The position numbers were made by a program, and so were the translations under genes. From positions 1 to 64,000 of the forward strand of contig NZ_JALLPO010000040.1 in assembly GCF_023276435.1 (NCBI RefSeq): a stretch of DNA of 64,000 nt, written 5' to 3'. Shown here piece by piece: positions 43,785-50,834 of this stretch. Origin of the DNA: Sphaerisporangium perillae. Lineage in GTDB: Bacteria; Actinomycetota; Actinomycetes; Streptosporangiales; Streptosporangiaceae. Within the stretch, counting starts at the first letter, position 1; every line of letters starts with the position of its first letter. The notes beneath the pieces were generated by a model. That model searched no databases and was not told the origin of the DNA. It saw only the letters and a program-made list of their open reading frames with translations.

Positions 43785-44777
43785 ATGAAGAAGCTCATCA
43801 ACAGCGCGGACTCCGTCGTGACCGACGCGCTCGCCGGAATGGCCGAGGCCCACCCCGGCCTCCGGGTCGATCGGGACAACAAGGTCGTGTACCGCCGGCA
43901 GGGGCCCACGCCGGGCAAGGTGGGGCTGGTGTCCGGCGGCGGCTCCGGCCACGAGCCGCTGCACGCGGGCTTCGTCGGGTACGGCATGCTCGACGCGGCC
44001 TGCCCGGGAGAGATCTTCACCTCCCCGGTGCCGGACCAGGTCATGACGGCCACCCAGGGCGTCGACGGCGGCGCCGGGGTGCTACACATCGTCAAGAACT
44101 ACACCGGCGACGTGATGAACTTCGAGATGGCCGCCGAGCTGTGCGCCGAGGAGGGCATCGAGGTGACCTCGGTGCTGGTCAACGACGACGTGGCGGTCAA
44201 GGACTCCCTCTACACGGCCGGGCGGCGCGGCACCGGCGCGACCGTCTTCGTGGAGAAGATCGCCGGAGCGCTCGCCGAGACCGGGGCGTCCCTGGCCGAG
44301 GTGGCCAGGATCGGCGGGCAGGTCAACACGCTCAGCAGGTCCTTCGGCGTGGCACTCTCCCCGTGCACCGTGCCGGCGGCGGGCAAGCCGACCTTCGACC
44401 TCAGCGACAACGAGATCGAGTTGGGCATCGGCATCCACGGCGAGCCGGGCCGGACCCGCGCGCCGGCCGCACCCGCACGGGAGCTGGCGCGCATCGCCAT
44501 GGACGCCGTCCACGCCGACCTGCCGCTCTCCGGCGACACGCTGGTGATGGTGAACGGCATGGGCGGCACGCCGCTCATCGAGCTGTACGTGGTGTTCGCC
44601 GAGGTCGCCGCGTACCTGCGGGAGAAGGGGGCGTCACCCACGCGCAGCCTGGTGGGAAACTACATCACGAGCCTGGACATGCAGGGCTTCTCGGTGACCG
44701 TGTGCCGGCTGACCGACGAGCTGACCCGGCTCTGGGACGCCCCCGTGCAGACCCCTGCCCTGCGCTGGGGCCGGTGA
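43785..44777 (+). CDS. dhaK: Dihydroxyacetone kinase substrate-binding subunit DhaK
   Basis: The protein is 330 aa, normal for the bacterial PTS-type subunit. It binds dihydroxyacetone covalently through a histidine, here His218 in [27 protein letters not shown] contributes the substrate site, and [20 protein letters not shown] is typical. It works with DhaL (ADP-binding) and DhaM (phosphoryl donor), encoded directly downstream, to make dihydroxyacetone phosphate from PEP-derived phosphate. It begins the operon. Confidence 0.95.
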   Translation: MKKLINSADSVVTDALAGMAEAHPGLRVDRDNKVVYRRQGPTPGKVGLVSGGGSGHEPLHAGFVGYGMLDAACPGEIFTSPVPDQVMTATQGVDGGAGVLHIVKNYTGDVMNFEMAAELCAEEGIEVTSVLVNDDVAVKDSLYTAGRRGTGATVFVEKIAGALAETGASLAEVARIGGQVNTLSRSFGVALSPCTVPAAGKPTFDLSDNEIELGIGIHGEPGRTRAPAAPARELARIAMDAVHADLPLSGDTLVMVNGMGGTPLIELYVVFAEVAAYLREKGASPTRSLVGNYITSLDMQGFSVTVCRLTDELTRLWDAPVQTPALRWGR

Positions 44778-44855
44778 CGGCGGCCGCCCCGCCCCTCCGA
44801 GCAAGGCACACCCCCGACAGGACGACCCGCAGCCGCCTTCAGGAGCCACAGTCTC

Positions 44856-45608
44856 ATGGACGCCAAGTTCTTCACCGCCTGGATCGAGGAGACGGCGCGG
44901 GTCATCGCCGCCAATCGCGACCACCTGACCCGGCTCGACGCCGCGATCGGCGACGCCGACCACGGGACCAACCTGGACCGGGGCTTCGCCGCCGTCCGCG
45001 AGGCCCTGGCCGCCAGGCCGGCGGGCACCCCCGGAGACGTCCTCACCCTCACCGGCACGACGCTCATCCGCAAGGTCGGCGGCGCGTCCGGCCCCCTGTA
45101 CGGCACCGCCTTCCGCCAGATGGGCACCGCCCTCAACGCCGCCGCCCAGCCCGCCCCGCCACCCGCGGACGCCCCGCCGCCCGGGAACGCCGGGGCCGTC
45201 CCACCGGCCGGGGACGCCGGGACCACCACTGCGCCGGGCGCCGAGGGCGTCACCGCACCCGCCGGCGGTGGCGAGGTGACGCTCTCCGAACTGGCCGCCG
45301 CGTTCGAGGCGGCGCTCGCCGGGGTGCGCAGGCTCGGCGGGGCCGCCGAGGGCGACAAGACCATGGTGGACGCCCTCGCCCCCGCGACGCGCGCGCTGGC
45401 GGTCGCCGCGAACGGCGGGATGAAGCCCGAAGAGGCACTGGACGCCGCCCTCGCCGCCGCCGAGGAGGGCGCGCAAGCGACGATCCCGCTCCAGGCCCGC
45501 AAGGGACGCGCCAGCTACCTGGGCGAGCGGAGCATCGGGCACAAGGACCCGGGCGCCGCCTCCACCGCGCTCATCTTCGCCGCCCTGCGCGCGGTGGCCG
45601 CCGGATGA
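44856..45608 (+). CDS. dhaL: Dihydroxyacetone kinase ADP-binding subunit DhaL
   Basis: The protein is 250 aa. The Mg-ADP site motif DAAIGDADHGTNLDRGF is near residues 28-44, followed by TLIRKVGGASGPLYGTAF; near the end are GDKTMVDALAPA and ARKGRASYLGERSIGHKDPG. It is about 40 residues longer than usual because of a Pro/Ala/Gly/Thr-rich insertion at about 97-140 (AAQPAPPPADAPPPGNAGA...). It accepts phosphate from DhaM on bound ADP and hands it to DhaK-bound substrate. Its stop overlaps the ATG of the first of two mini-cistrons before dhaM. Confidence 0.95.
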   Translation: MDAKFFTAWIEETARVIAANRDHLTRLDAAIGDADHGTNLDRGFAAVREALAARPAGTPGDVLTLTGTTLIRKVGGASGPLYGTAFRQMGTALNAAAQPAPPPADAPPPGNAGAVPPAGDAGTTTAPGAEGVTAPAGGGEVTLSELAAAFEAALAGVRRLGGAAEGDKTMVDALAPATRALAVAANGGMKPEEALDAALAAAEEGAQATIPLQARKGRASYLGERSIGHKDPGAASTALIFAALRAVAAG

Positions 45609-45687
45609 CCATCCCTGAGACGGCGGTGGCCGGATGACCGTCCTGGACAGAGCGGTGACCGGATGACCATCCCCGAAAAGCAGGTCG
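45601..45687 (+). repeat. Three 29-bp direct repeats creating two mini-cistrons before dhaM
   Basis: Units begin at 45601, 45630 and 45659, each starting CCGGATGACC(A/G)TCC. Each carries an ATG, at 45605, 45634 and 45663. Because 29 is not a multiple of 3, the first two ATGs give ten-codon frames (MTIPETAVAG and MTVLDRAVTG) that end in TGA overlapping the next ATG. The third ATG is that of dhaM. The chain is dhaL stop - mini 1 - mini 2 - dhaM, all joined by ATGA overlaps. Confidence 0.85.
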
Positions 45688-46055
45688 GCATCGTCCTGGT
45701 CTCCCACAGCGAAGCCCTGGCGCGGGAGGCCGCCGCCATGGCCGTGCAGATCGCTGGCCCGCACGTCCACGTCGCGCCCGCCGGCGGCACCGACGACGGC
45801 GGCTGCGGCACCAGCGCCGACAAGGTGGCCGCCGCCATCGAGCAGGTCGACCAGGGGATCGGGGTGGTGCTCATCCCCGACCTGGGCAGCTCGGTGCTCA
45901 CCGCCCGCCTGTTCGAGCAGCCGGATTCGATCGTCATCGCCGACGTCCCCTTCGTCGAGGGCGCCATCTCCGCCGCCGTCCTCGCCGGCACCGGGGCCAC
46001 GCTCGCGACCGTCCTCATCGCCGCCCAGGAAGCCAGGGAGTACCGGAAACTCTGA
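45663..46055 (+). CDS. dhaM: PTS-dependent dihydroxyacetone kinase phosphotransferase subunit DhaM
   Basis: The protein is 130 aa, a single EIIA-mannose-like domain. The phosphorylated histidine is His15 in IVLVSHSEALA; GGTDDGGCGTSADKVAAAIE and VLIPDLGSSVLTA are family motifs. Enterobacterial DhaM also carries HPr- and EI-like domains; none is present here, so phosphate should come from the general PTS proteins. The true start is the third of three repeated ATGs. Two ten-codon frames upstream may pass ribosomes to it from dhaL. Confidence 0.92.
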   Translation: MTIPEKQVGIVLVSHSEALAREAAAMAVQIAGPHVHVAPAGGTDDGGCGTSADKVAAAIEQVDQGIGVVLIPDLGSSVLTARLFEQPDSIVIADVPFVEGAISAAVLAGTGATLATVLIAAQEAREYRKL

Positions 46056-46076
46056 CCCCGCCGCCCGGCGGTCACC

Positions 46077-47297
46077 TCACGGTGTGTCCCACAGGTCGGT
46101 GCTGTGTGCGTCGACCAGAGCGCGGACGCGGGTCAGGAGCTCGGCGGCGGGCACGGCGTCCAGGCGGCGCCCGTCGCGCAGGCGCAAGGCGACCTGGTCG
46201 CCGGCGGCCTCCTTGGCGCCGATCACCGCCTGGTAGGGCACGAGCCGGGCGGCCCGCACGCGGGCGCCCAGGGTGCCGTGCTCCGGCCCGGCGATCTCGG
46301 CGCGCAGCCCTTGGGCGGCGCATCGTCCTACGAGGGCGGCGGCCTGCGGCAGTTCGTCGTCGGAGACCGGCAGGACCACCACCTGGGTGGGGGCGAGCCA
46401 GGCGGGGAAGGCGCCGCCGTGCAGTTCGATGAGGTGGGCGACGGCCCGCTCCACGCTGCCGATGATGCTGCGGTGGACCATGACCGGCCGATGCTTGGCG
46501 CCGTCGGGGCCGATGTAGTGCAGGCCGAACCGCTCCGGCTGGTGGAAGTCGACTTGGACGGTGGACAAGGTGGCCTCACGGCCGGCACTGTCGGCGATCT
46601 GGACGTCGATCTTGGGGCCGTAGAACGCCGCCTCGCCTTCGGCGGCCTCGTACTCGACGCCGGACGCGTCGAGGACCTCGGTCAGCAGGGCGGCGGCCCG
46701 CCGCCACATCTCAGGGCCGGCGACGTACTTCCCGCCCGGCCCCGGCAGGGAGAGCCGGTAGCGGGCCGAGCGGATGCCGAGAGCGCCATAGGCCCGCCGG
46801 ATCAGCTCAAGGGCCGCCCGCGCCTCGCCTGCGGCCTGGTCCAAGGTGCAGAAGATGTGCGCGTCGTTCAGCTGGATCGCCCGTACCCGGGTCAGCCCGC
46901 CGAGCACTCCGGACAGCTCGGAGCGGTACATGCCTCCGAGCTCGGCCATCCGCAGGGGCAGCTCCCGGTAGCTGTGGGAGCGGGAGCGGTAGATCAGGGC
47001 ATGGTGCGGGCACAGGCTCGGCCGCAGGACGACCTGCTCTCCCCCGAGATCCATCGGGGGGAACATGTCGTCGCTGTAGTGGGACCAGTGCCCGGAGATC
47101 TCGTACAGTTCCCGCTTGCCCAGCACGGGCGAGTACACGTGCCGGTAGCCGGCCCGGCGCTCGGCGTCGCGGATGTACTCCTCCAGGGCGTGCCGCACCA
47201 CCGCGCCGTCGGGCAGCCAGTACGGCAGCCCCGCGCCGATCAGCGGGTCGGTGTCGAACAGCTCGAGCTCGCGGCCGAGCTTGCGGTGATCGTGCAT
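46077..47297 (-). CDS. thrS: Threonyl-tRNA synthetase paralogue lacking the N-terminal TGS and editing domains
   Basis: The protein is 406 aa; full bacterial ThrRS is about 640. The ATG has GAGGAG upstream. It starts directly with the catalytic core: DTDPLIGAGLPYWLPDGAVV, RPSLCPHHALIYRSRSHSYR (motif 2 and zinc ligands), RIQLNDAHIFCT-type motif (VRAIQLNDAHIFC), FYGPKIDVQI and HRSIIGSVERAVAHLIE (motif 3). The anticodon-binding domain follows (QVVVLPVSDDE...). The core looks intact, so it should charge tRNA-Thr without proofreading. A leader peptide with three Thr codons precedes it. Such second copies can give resistance to ThrRS inhibitors. Confidence 0.9.
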   Translation of the reverse strand: MHDHRKLGRELELFDTDPLIGAGLPYWLPDGAVVRHALEEYIRDAERRAGYRHVYSPVLGKRELYEISGHWSHYSDDMFPPMDLGGEQVVLRPSLCPHHALIYRSRSHSYRELPLRMAELGGMYRSELSGVLGGLTRVRAIQLNDAHIFCTLDQAAGEARAALELIRRAYGALGIRSARYRLSLPGPGGKYVAGPEMWRRAAALLTEVLDASGVEYEAAEGEAAFYGPKIDVQIADSAGREATLSTVQVDFHQPERFGLHYIGPDGAKHRPVMVHRSIIGSVERAVAHLIELHGGAFPAWLAPTQVVVLPVSDDELPQAAALVGRCAAQGLRAEIAGPEHGTLGARVRAARLVPYQAVIGAKEAAGDQVALRLRDGRRLDAVPAAELLTRVRALVDAHSTDLWDTP

Positions 47298-47318
47298 CGT
47301 GGTCTCCTCGCGGACTAC

Positions 47319-47434
47319 GGGGCGAGTGACCACACGGCGAAGCCCCGGGGCACTCGCCCCGGGGCTTCGGACTGAGAACATCTGTCAGCGCGCCGGGACA
47401 CTCTCCGGCGTCGTCGTCAAACCAGCGCGCTTCA
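47319..47434 (-). promoter_or_regulatory. Putative transcription attenuator of the thrS-like gene
   Basis: Four competing pairings are visible in the leader RNA. Stem 1:2 pairs AGCGCGCTGG (47431-47422) with CCGGCGCGCT (47396-47387), 10 bp with one G-U, and the three Thr codons lie in its loop. Stem 2:3 pairs TGTCCCGG (47400-47393) with CCGGGGCG (47362-47355). Stem 3:4 is the 14-bp hairpin at 47369-47338. A further pairing joins GGGGCGAGTG (47360-47351) with CACTCGCCCC (47328-47319). This is the arrangement of a ribosome-controlled attenuator: stalling at Thr codons would favour 2:3 over the terminator. Confidence 0.65.
47338..47369 (-). terminator. 14-bp hairpin in the leader of the thrS-like gene
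   Basis: CGAAGCCCCGGGGC and GCCCCGGGGCTTCG form a perfect stem with a 4-base loop (GAGT in the RNA). It lies between the leader-peptide stop and the thrS ribosome-binding site. No U-run follows, as is common for actinobacterial terminators. Confidence 0.75.
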
Positions 47435-47435
47435 T
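47385..47435 (-). CDS. Leader peptide with three consecutive threonine codons
   Basis: The frame encodes MKRAGLTTTPESVPAR, 16 residues, with three successive ACG (Thr) codons at positions 7-9. No ribosome site precedes the ATG. A -10-like TACCGT ends 7 bases before it, so the mRNA may start at the ATG (leaderless), as for some actinobacterial leader peptides. It lies 88 bp upstream of a threonyl-tRNA synthetase paralogue, the amino acid matching the gene. The peptide itself needs no function; translation speed would be the signal. Confidence 0.7.
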   Translation of the reverse strand: MKRAGLTTTPESVPAR

Positions 47436-47686
47436 GTGGGCAACGGTAACAGAGGCGTCGATCTCCACACCTCCGGTTTTCGAGCCCGCCGACCACAGGC
47501 CCTCGGCGGACCGGCCGACTGCGGGGGCGGGGAACGGCGTGCGTGGTGGGGAACGGCGTACGAGGCGGAGAGGGCGTGCGGGGCGGGGAGCTCGGGCGGC
47601 CGCGGCTGAAAGCCGGGAATCGAGCTGGAACACGTCGTATCTCAGCACGTAGCGGGCGATGTGCCGTTGCAGTACGGTTCGGGGCT

Positions 47687-48193
47687 GTGGCCTACCGTAT
47701 CCGGGTATTCATCGGTGCGCTGATCTCCCTGGTCTGCCTGGGGTTCGCGTTCTATGCGCTGTATCAGCTGATCCGTGGCGGTAGCTGCGCTTCAGGCGGC
47801 AACTACGTCTCCGTACGGCAGTGTCCGCCCGGCACGGAGAAATGGGCCTGGGTGCTGCCGGGCTCGATCATCGGCGGGCTCCTCAGCTTCTTCCTCGGCA
47901 CGTTCAAGGGGTTCGGACCTGCGCCGGAGGTGACGGGCAAGCGTGCCGCGGCCGGCGCCGCCTACCCGGCCCGCGAGCCCGGGGCGGCGCCGTTCGACCC
48001 GGCCGTGATGTTCGGCGGCCGGGTGATCGTGGCACGGGGGCGGCCGTTCACCCCTGGCGGGACGCACGGCTCGCCCGCGGACGGCGAGGATCCCATCGCC
48101 CGGCTGCGGAAGCTCCGTGACCTGCTGGACGACGGCACGCTGACGCCGACCGAGTTCGAGGCGGCCAAGGCGAGGATCCTCAACGGGATGTGA
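47687..48193 (+). CDS. Membrane protein with C-terminal SHOCT-like domain
   Basis: The protein is 168 aa from a GTG at 47687. Two hydrophobic segments (residues 6-27 and 52-72) flank a short loop with two cysteines (GGSCASGGNYVSVRQCPPG). The last 32 residues (IARLRKLRDLLDDGTLTPTE...) are a SHOCT-like short helical domain found at the ends of many membrane proteins. Function unknown. Three GGGGAACGGCGT-like repeats of about 20 bp lie upstream, near 47526-47590. Confidence 0.75.
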   Translation: MAYRIRVFIGALISLVCLGFAFYALYQLIRGGSCASGGNYVSVRQCPPGTEKWAWVLPGSIIGGLLSFFLGTFKGFGPAPEVTGKRAAAGAAYPAREPGAAPFDPAVMFGGRVIVARGRPFTPGGTHGSPADGEDPIARLRKLRDLLDDGTLTPTEFEAAKARILNGM

Positions 48194-48251
48194 CCTACCC
48201 GAGATCCACGCCGAGATCACCGTCCGGCCATCACGAGATCAGCGTCGGCCA

Positions 48252-49238
48252 TCAGGAGATCAGGCCGAAGCCGCGTACCGCTCGGGCGTAGTGGGCGGAC
48301 AGTTCCTCGTCGATGGCCGCCGACGACGCGGGATCCAACAGGCGCTCACCCTGACGGGCGGTGGCGGCGCGCTCGTCGAGGTCGCCCGCGCGGGCCAGCG
48401 TCGATTCACGGATCTCCGAGATGGTCGCCCCCCGCAGTGCCGCCGCCTGCACGGGGGCCAGGAAGCGCCTTCCTTCGATGAGTTCGGTCAACCGGGCCGC
48501 CTCCGCCTCCGTGGCGACACCCTCGAGCGGCGCCGGCCCCGCCTGAACGTCCCGGCCGTCACCCGGGCGGGCGAGCCAGAGCAGCGCCCGTTCCAGCAAC
48601 AGCGCCGGCCAGCCCAGCACGTAGCCGACCACCCGGCCGAGAGTGCCGGCGGCCTGGTAGCTCCCGCGCGGCGCCTCCGCACCCAGGGAGATCACGAGGC
48701 GATTGTGCGCCTCCTCCCGCAGTTCCAGCGGCCCACCACCGGACATCAGCGACTCGCGCCACTGCGCCAGCGTCCACAGCGCTCCGCTCATCAGCAGCCC
48801 GTGATCGTCCTTCTTGGTGTACGTCCGGGCCAGCAGCACCACCCGCTGTCTCGCCGACAGCACCAGCCAGAGGGGCAGTCCGACGACGAGGACGGGCCTG
48901 AGCCGCCAGCCCACGCGAACGTATTCACTCGCCACCTCCAGGTCCCTGACCGCCACCGCCGCCGGCGGGCGTGCGCGGACGGCCTCCGCCACGCGCCGCG
49001 CGACACCGTACAACTCCGGGGCCGAAGAGCGTGCCAGCACCTCGGCATCGGCGGGCAGCCGGCGCGGGCGGGGAAACAGCAGCGCACCGATCGCGATGAG
49101 CAGGCCGCCGACCGCCCAGGCCAGCAGGAAACCCGGACTTCGGTAGATGATCGAAGCGCCTAAGACGATGAACATGAGAGTGATCCCATGCACCACGAGC
49201 GACACGAACACAGCGGTGATCTTCTTCAGGGCATCCAC
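48252..49238 (-). CDS. Membrane protein resembling an M48 peptidase without the zinc motif
   Basis: The protein is 328 aa from a GTG at 49238. Two hydrophobic segments at the N-terminus (about 8-25, 30-50) and one near residues 115-130 match the layout of M48 membrane peptidases. The segment LPLWLVLSARQRVVLLARTY aligns with the position where active members have ...LGHELGHxxxxD. Here it is ARTYTKKDDHG, so both zinc histidines and the glutamate are lost. The remainder is conserved in style (GLLMSGALWTLAQWRESL). It is therefore probably a non-catalytic relative. No function is known. Confidence 0.7.
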   Translation of the reverse strand: MDALKKITAVFVSLVVHGITLMFIVLGASIIYRSPGFLLAWAVGGLLIAIGALLFPRPRRLPADAEVLARSSAPELYGVARRVAEAVRARPPAAVAVRDLEVASEYVRVGWRLRPVLVVGLPLWLVLSARQRVVLLARTYTKKDDHGLLMSGALWTLAQWRESLMSGGGPLELREEAHNRLVISLGAEAPRGSYQAAGTLGRVVGYVLGWPALLLERALLWLARPGDGRDVQAGPAPLEGVATEAEAARLTELIEGRRFLAPVQAAALRGATISEIRESTLARAGDLDERAATARQGERLLDPASSAAIDEELSAHYARAVRGFGLIS

Positions 49239-49355
49239 ACGGAGACTCCGTTCCGGCAATACAGGAGGGGGTGGCCACGCGCACTGCACGGAAAGGCATC
49301 GGAGGCATCCGGACGCCCGCCGTGTTCGTGTCGTGACGCTCGCCGTGGGCTGATC

Positions 49356-49538
49356 CTAAGGGAGCTCTCCTTGCCGGGGCTGATCTGATTCAGCCGACCT
49401 CGCGATGCGGAGGAAGTGGATGCCGCCCGGCTGATCACCCAGCGTGTGCTCCCACGGATAATGTCCCGTAGCTCCTTGCTGCCGGCACGCCCACACGGTG
49501 ACATCGGGCACCGGCCCGAGCAACTCGCTGAGTGCCCG
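49356..49538 (-). pseudogene. Fragment of an unidentified protein
   Basis: The minus strand is open for 61 codons and reads ALSELLGPVPDVTVWACRQQ followed by a tryptophan- and histidine-containing stretch (GHYPWEHTLGDQPGGIHFLR) with protein-like composition. It has no ATG or ribosome site, and its 5' end meets the inverted duplication at 49542. The rest of the gap 49239-49743 shows nothing else convincing. Confidence 0.35.
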
Positions 49539-49541
49539 CTA

Positions 49542-49615
49542 CAGCACCGAGGACATGGACTACGGCCCACCCGGCACCCATGCCGGTGGTGAACCAGTGG
49601 TGCCCACCCGAGCAA
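49542..49615 (+). repeat. Inverted duplication, copy A
   Basis: CAGCACCGAGGAC...GGCACCCATGCCGGTGGTG...CAGTGGTGCCCACCCGAGCA at 49542-49615 is the diverged reverse complement of 50528-50600. Differences are a few substitutions and a short length change. The two copies face each other about 910 bp apart, around a GNAT gene. Confidence 0.75.
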
Positions 49616-49743
49616 TCGACTCCACCCAGCAGATGAAGGCAGGGCACCACCAGTGAAGATGGGGCACCACCAGCAACACCGGAGCACGCCCCCCACGCAG
49701 GAGGCGACGGCCCAGCAGATGTTTCCGGGAGACTGGTGGTGAC

Positions 49744-50232
49744 TCAGAGCTGTCGATACATGATGTGCAGTCCGACGTAGCCATGGACCGGATGGTGAAA
49801 GCCCTCCGGAAGGGTGGTCATCACCTCGAAGCCCAGTGACCTCCACAGGGAGACCGCACGGGTGTTGGTCTCCACGACAGCATTGAACTGCATCGCTCGA
49901 AAGCCGTCTTTGCGCGCCTGCTCCAGCACATGTTCGCCGAGCGCCCGGCCCACACCCCGGCCCGAGTAAGCCGGATCGACCATGAAGCTCGCGCTGGAAA
50001 TATGCGCTGCGCCGCCGCGGTGATTGCGGACGCTGTTCGCGGTGCCGACCACGGTTCCGTCCACGTCCACCGCGACGAAGGTATGGCCCGGCGGCTCCGG
50101 GAACCACATCTGCCTGGCCTGGGACTCGGTGGTACCGCGGTCCCACGAGAACGTCTCGCCCGCCCGCACGATGCCCACCATGAACGACCACATCAGGGGC
50201 CAGTCATGCGACGTCGCTTTTCTGATCAGCAC
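49744..50232 (-). CDS. GNAT-family N-acetyltransferase
   Basis: The protein is 162 aa from a GTG at 50232 (LIRKATSHDW). The acetyl-CoA motif A is SASFMVDPAYSGRGVGRALGE, with the R/Q-x-x-G-x-G/A signature as SGRGVG. ETNTRAVSLWRSLGFEVM is motif B. FVAVDVDGTVVGTANSVRNH precedes them. Substrate unknown; the short form resembles phosphinothricin/aminoacyl-type acetyltransferases. The gene is intact although the DNA on either side is decayed and duplicated in inverted orientation. Confidence 0.88.
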   Translation of the reverse strand: MLIRKATSHDWPLMWSFMVGIVRAGETFSWDRGTTESQARQMWFPEPPGHTFVAVDVDGTVVGTANSVRNHRGGAAHISSASFMVDPAYSGRGVGRALGEHVLEQARKDGFRAMQFNAVVETNTRAVSLWRSLGFEVMTTLPEGFHHPVHGYVGLHIMYRQL

Positions 50233-50269
50233 GGCTGCCAGCCTGGGCCGCCCGGCCGCGAACCGCAAA

Positions 50270-50380
50270 TCAGTTTCGAGCCACGATGACCGTCGAGCCG
50301 AGGAGGATTCGCTCGCTCGCTACGAACCGGTCTAATGATCCACACACAGGACACGCCCTACGCCCTAGGAGGGGTTGCAT
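50270..50380 (-). CDS. Possible small CxxC peptide
   Basis: A 36-codon frame reads MQPLLGRRACPVCGSLDRFV...VIVARN. AAAGGA lies 5-6 bases before the ATG, a good ribosome site, and a CPVC pair is present. It overlaps the region upstream of the GNAT gene. It may be a small zinc peptide or chance; no homologue is known to me. Confidence 0.35.
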   Translation of the reverse strand: MQPLLGRRACPVCGSLDRFVASERILLGSTVIVARN

Positions 50381-50499
50381 CGTGTCCTTTCGCCCTGGGG
50401 GTGGTCGTAGTGGATCTGGTCCTGCCTCCTTATCCGAGATCAGGTGGTGCCTGGTCAGTGTCCCAGTCACCTGAGGGTGCCCTGATCGGCCGGTGGTGC

Positions 50500-50740
50500 C
50501 GCGCCTTCGCGTGGTGAATGCGGGTAAATGCTCGGGTGGGCACCACTGGCCCACCACCGGCATGGGTGCCGGGTGGGCCATGTCCGCGTCCTCGGTGCTG
50601 AGACGAGGATCAAGCCAGTCGTCGATGCCGGTCGCGGCTCCGTAAGTGTCGTGCTCCAGGCCGTCGTAGACGCGGTAGGCGACCTGGGAGCCCGTGCTGC
50701 GGAGCTCGGCGGCGACCTTGGTGGATCCGGTCCAGGCCGG
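50500..50740 (-). pseudogene. C-terminal fragment of an alpha/beta hydrolase or esterase
   Basis: The minus frame reads TGSTKVAAELRSTGSQVAYR followed by VYDGLEHDTYG, which resembles the last strand and catalytic histidine loop of dienelactone-hydrolase-like esterases. It continues WLDPRLSTEDADMAHPAPMP and ends without a clear stop pattern. There is no N-terminal domain. The part from about 50528 to 50600 is present again, inverted, at 49542-49615. Confidence 0.5.
50528..50600 (-). repeat. Inverted duplication, copy B
   Basis: Reverse-complement partner of 49542-49615. This copy retains the hydrolase-like reading frame (STEDADMAHPAPMPVVGQWC), so it is probably the original; copy A has lost the frame. 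Confidence 0.75.
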
Positions 50741-50834
50741 GCGGCCGAACGCCACGCGGGCGGCCGGAGCCGCATGGCCGGCGCTCGGCACGGCGACGCC
50801 GTGGGGTGGAATGGCGACGGCTCTCGGGGCGACA

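Noticed and set aside
47300-47435. T-box riboswitch before the thrS-like gene
   Set aside because: No T-box consensus bulge or long stem I region is visible; the Thr-codon peptide and four-stem layout explain the leader better.
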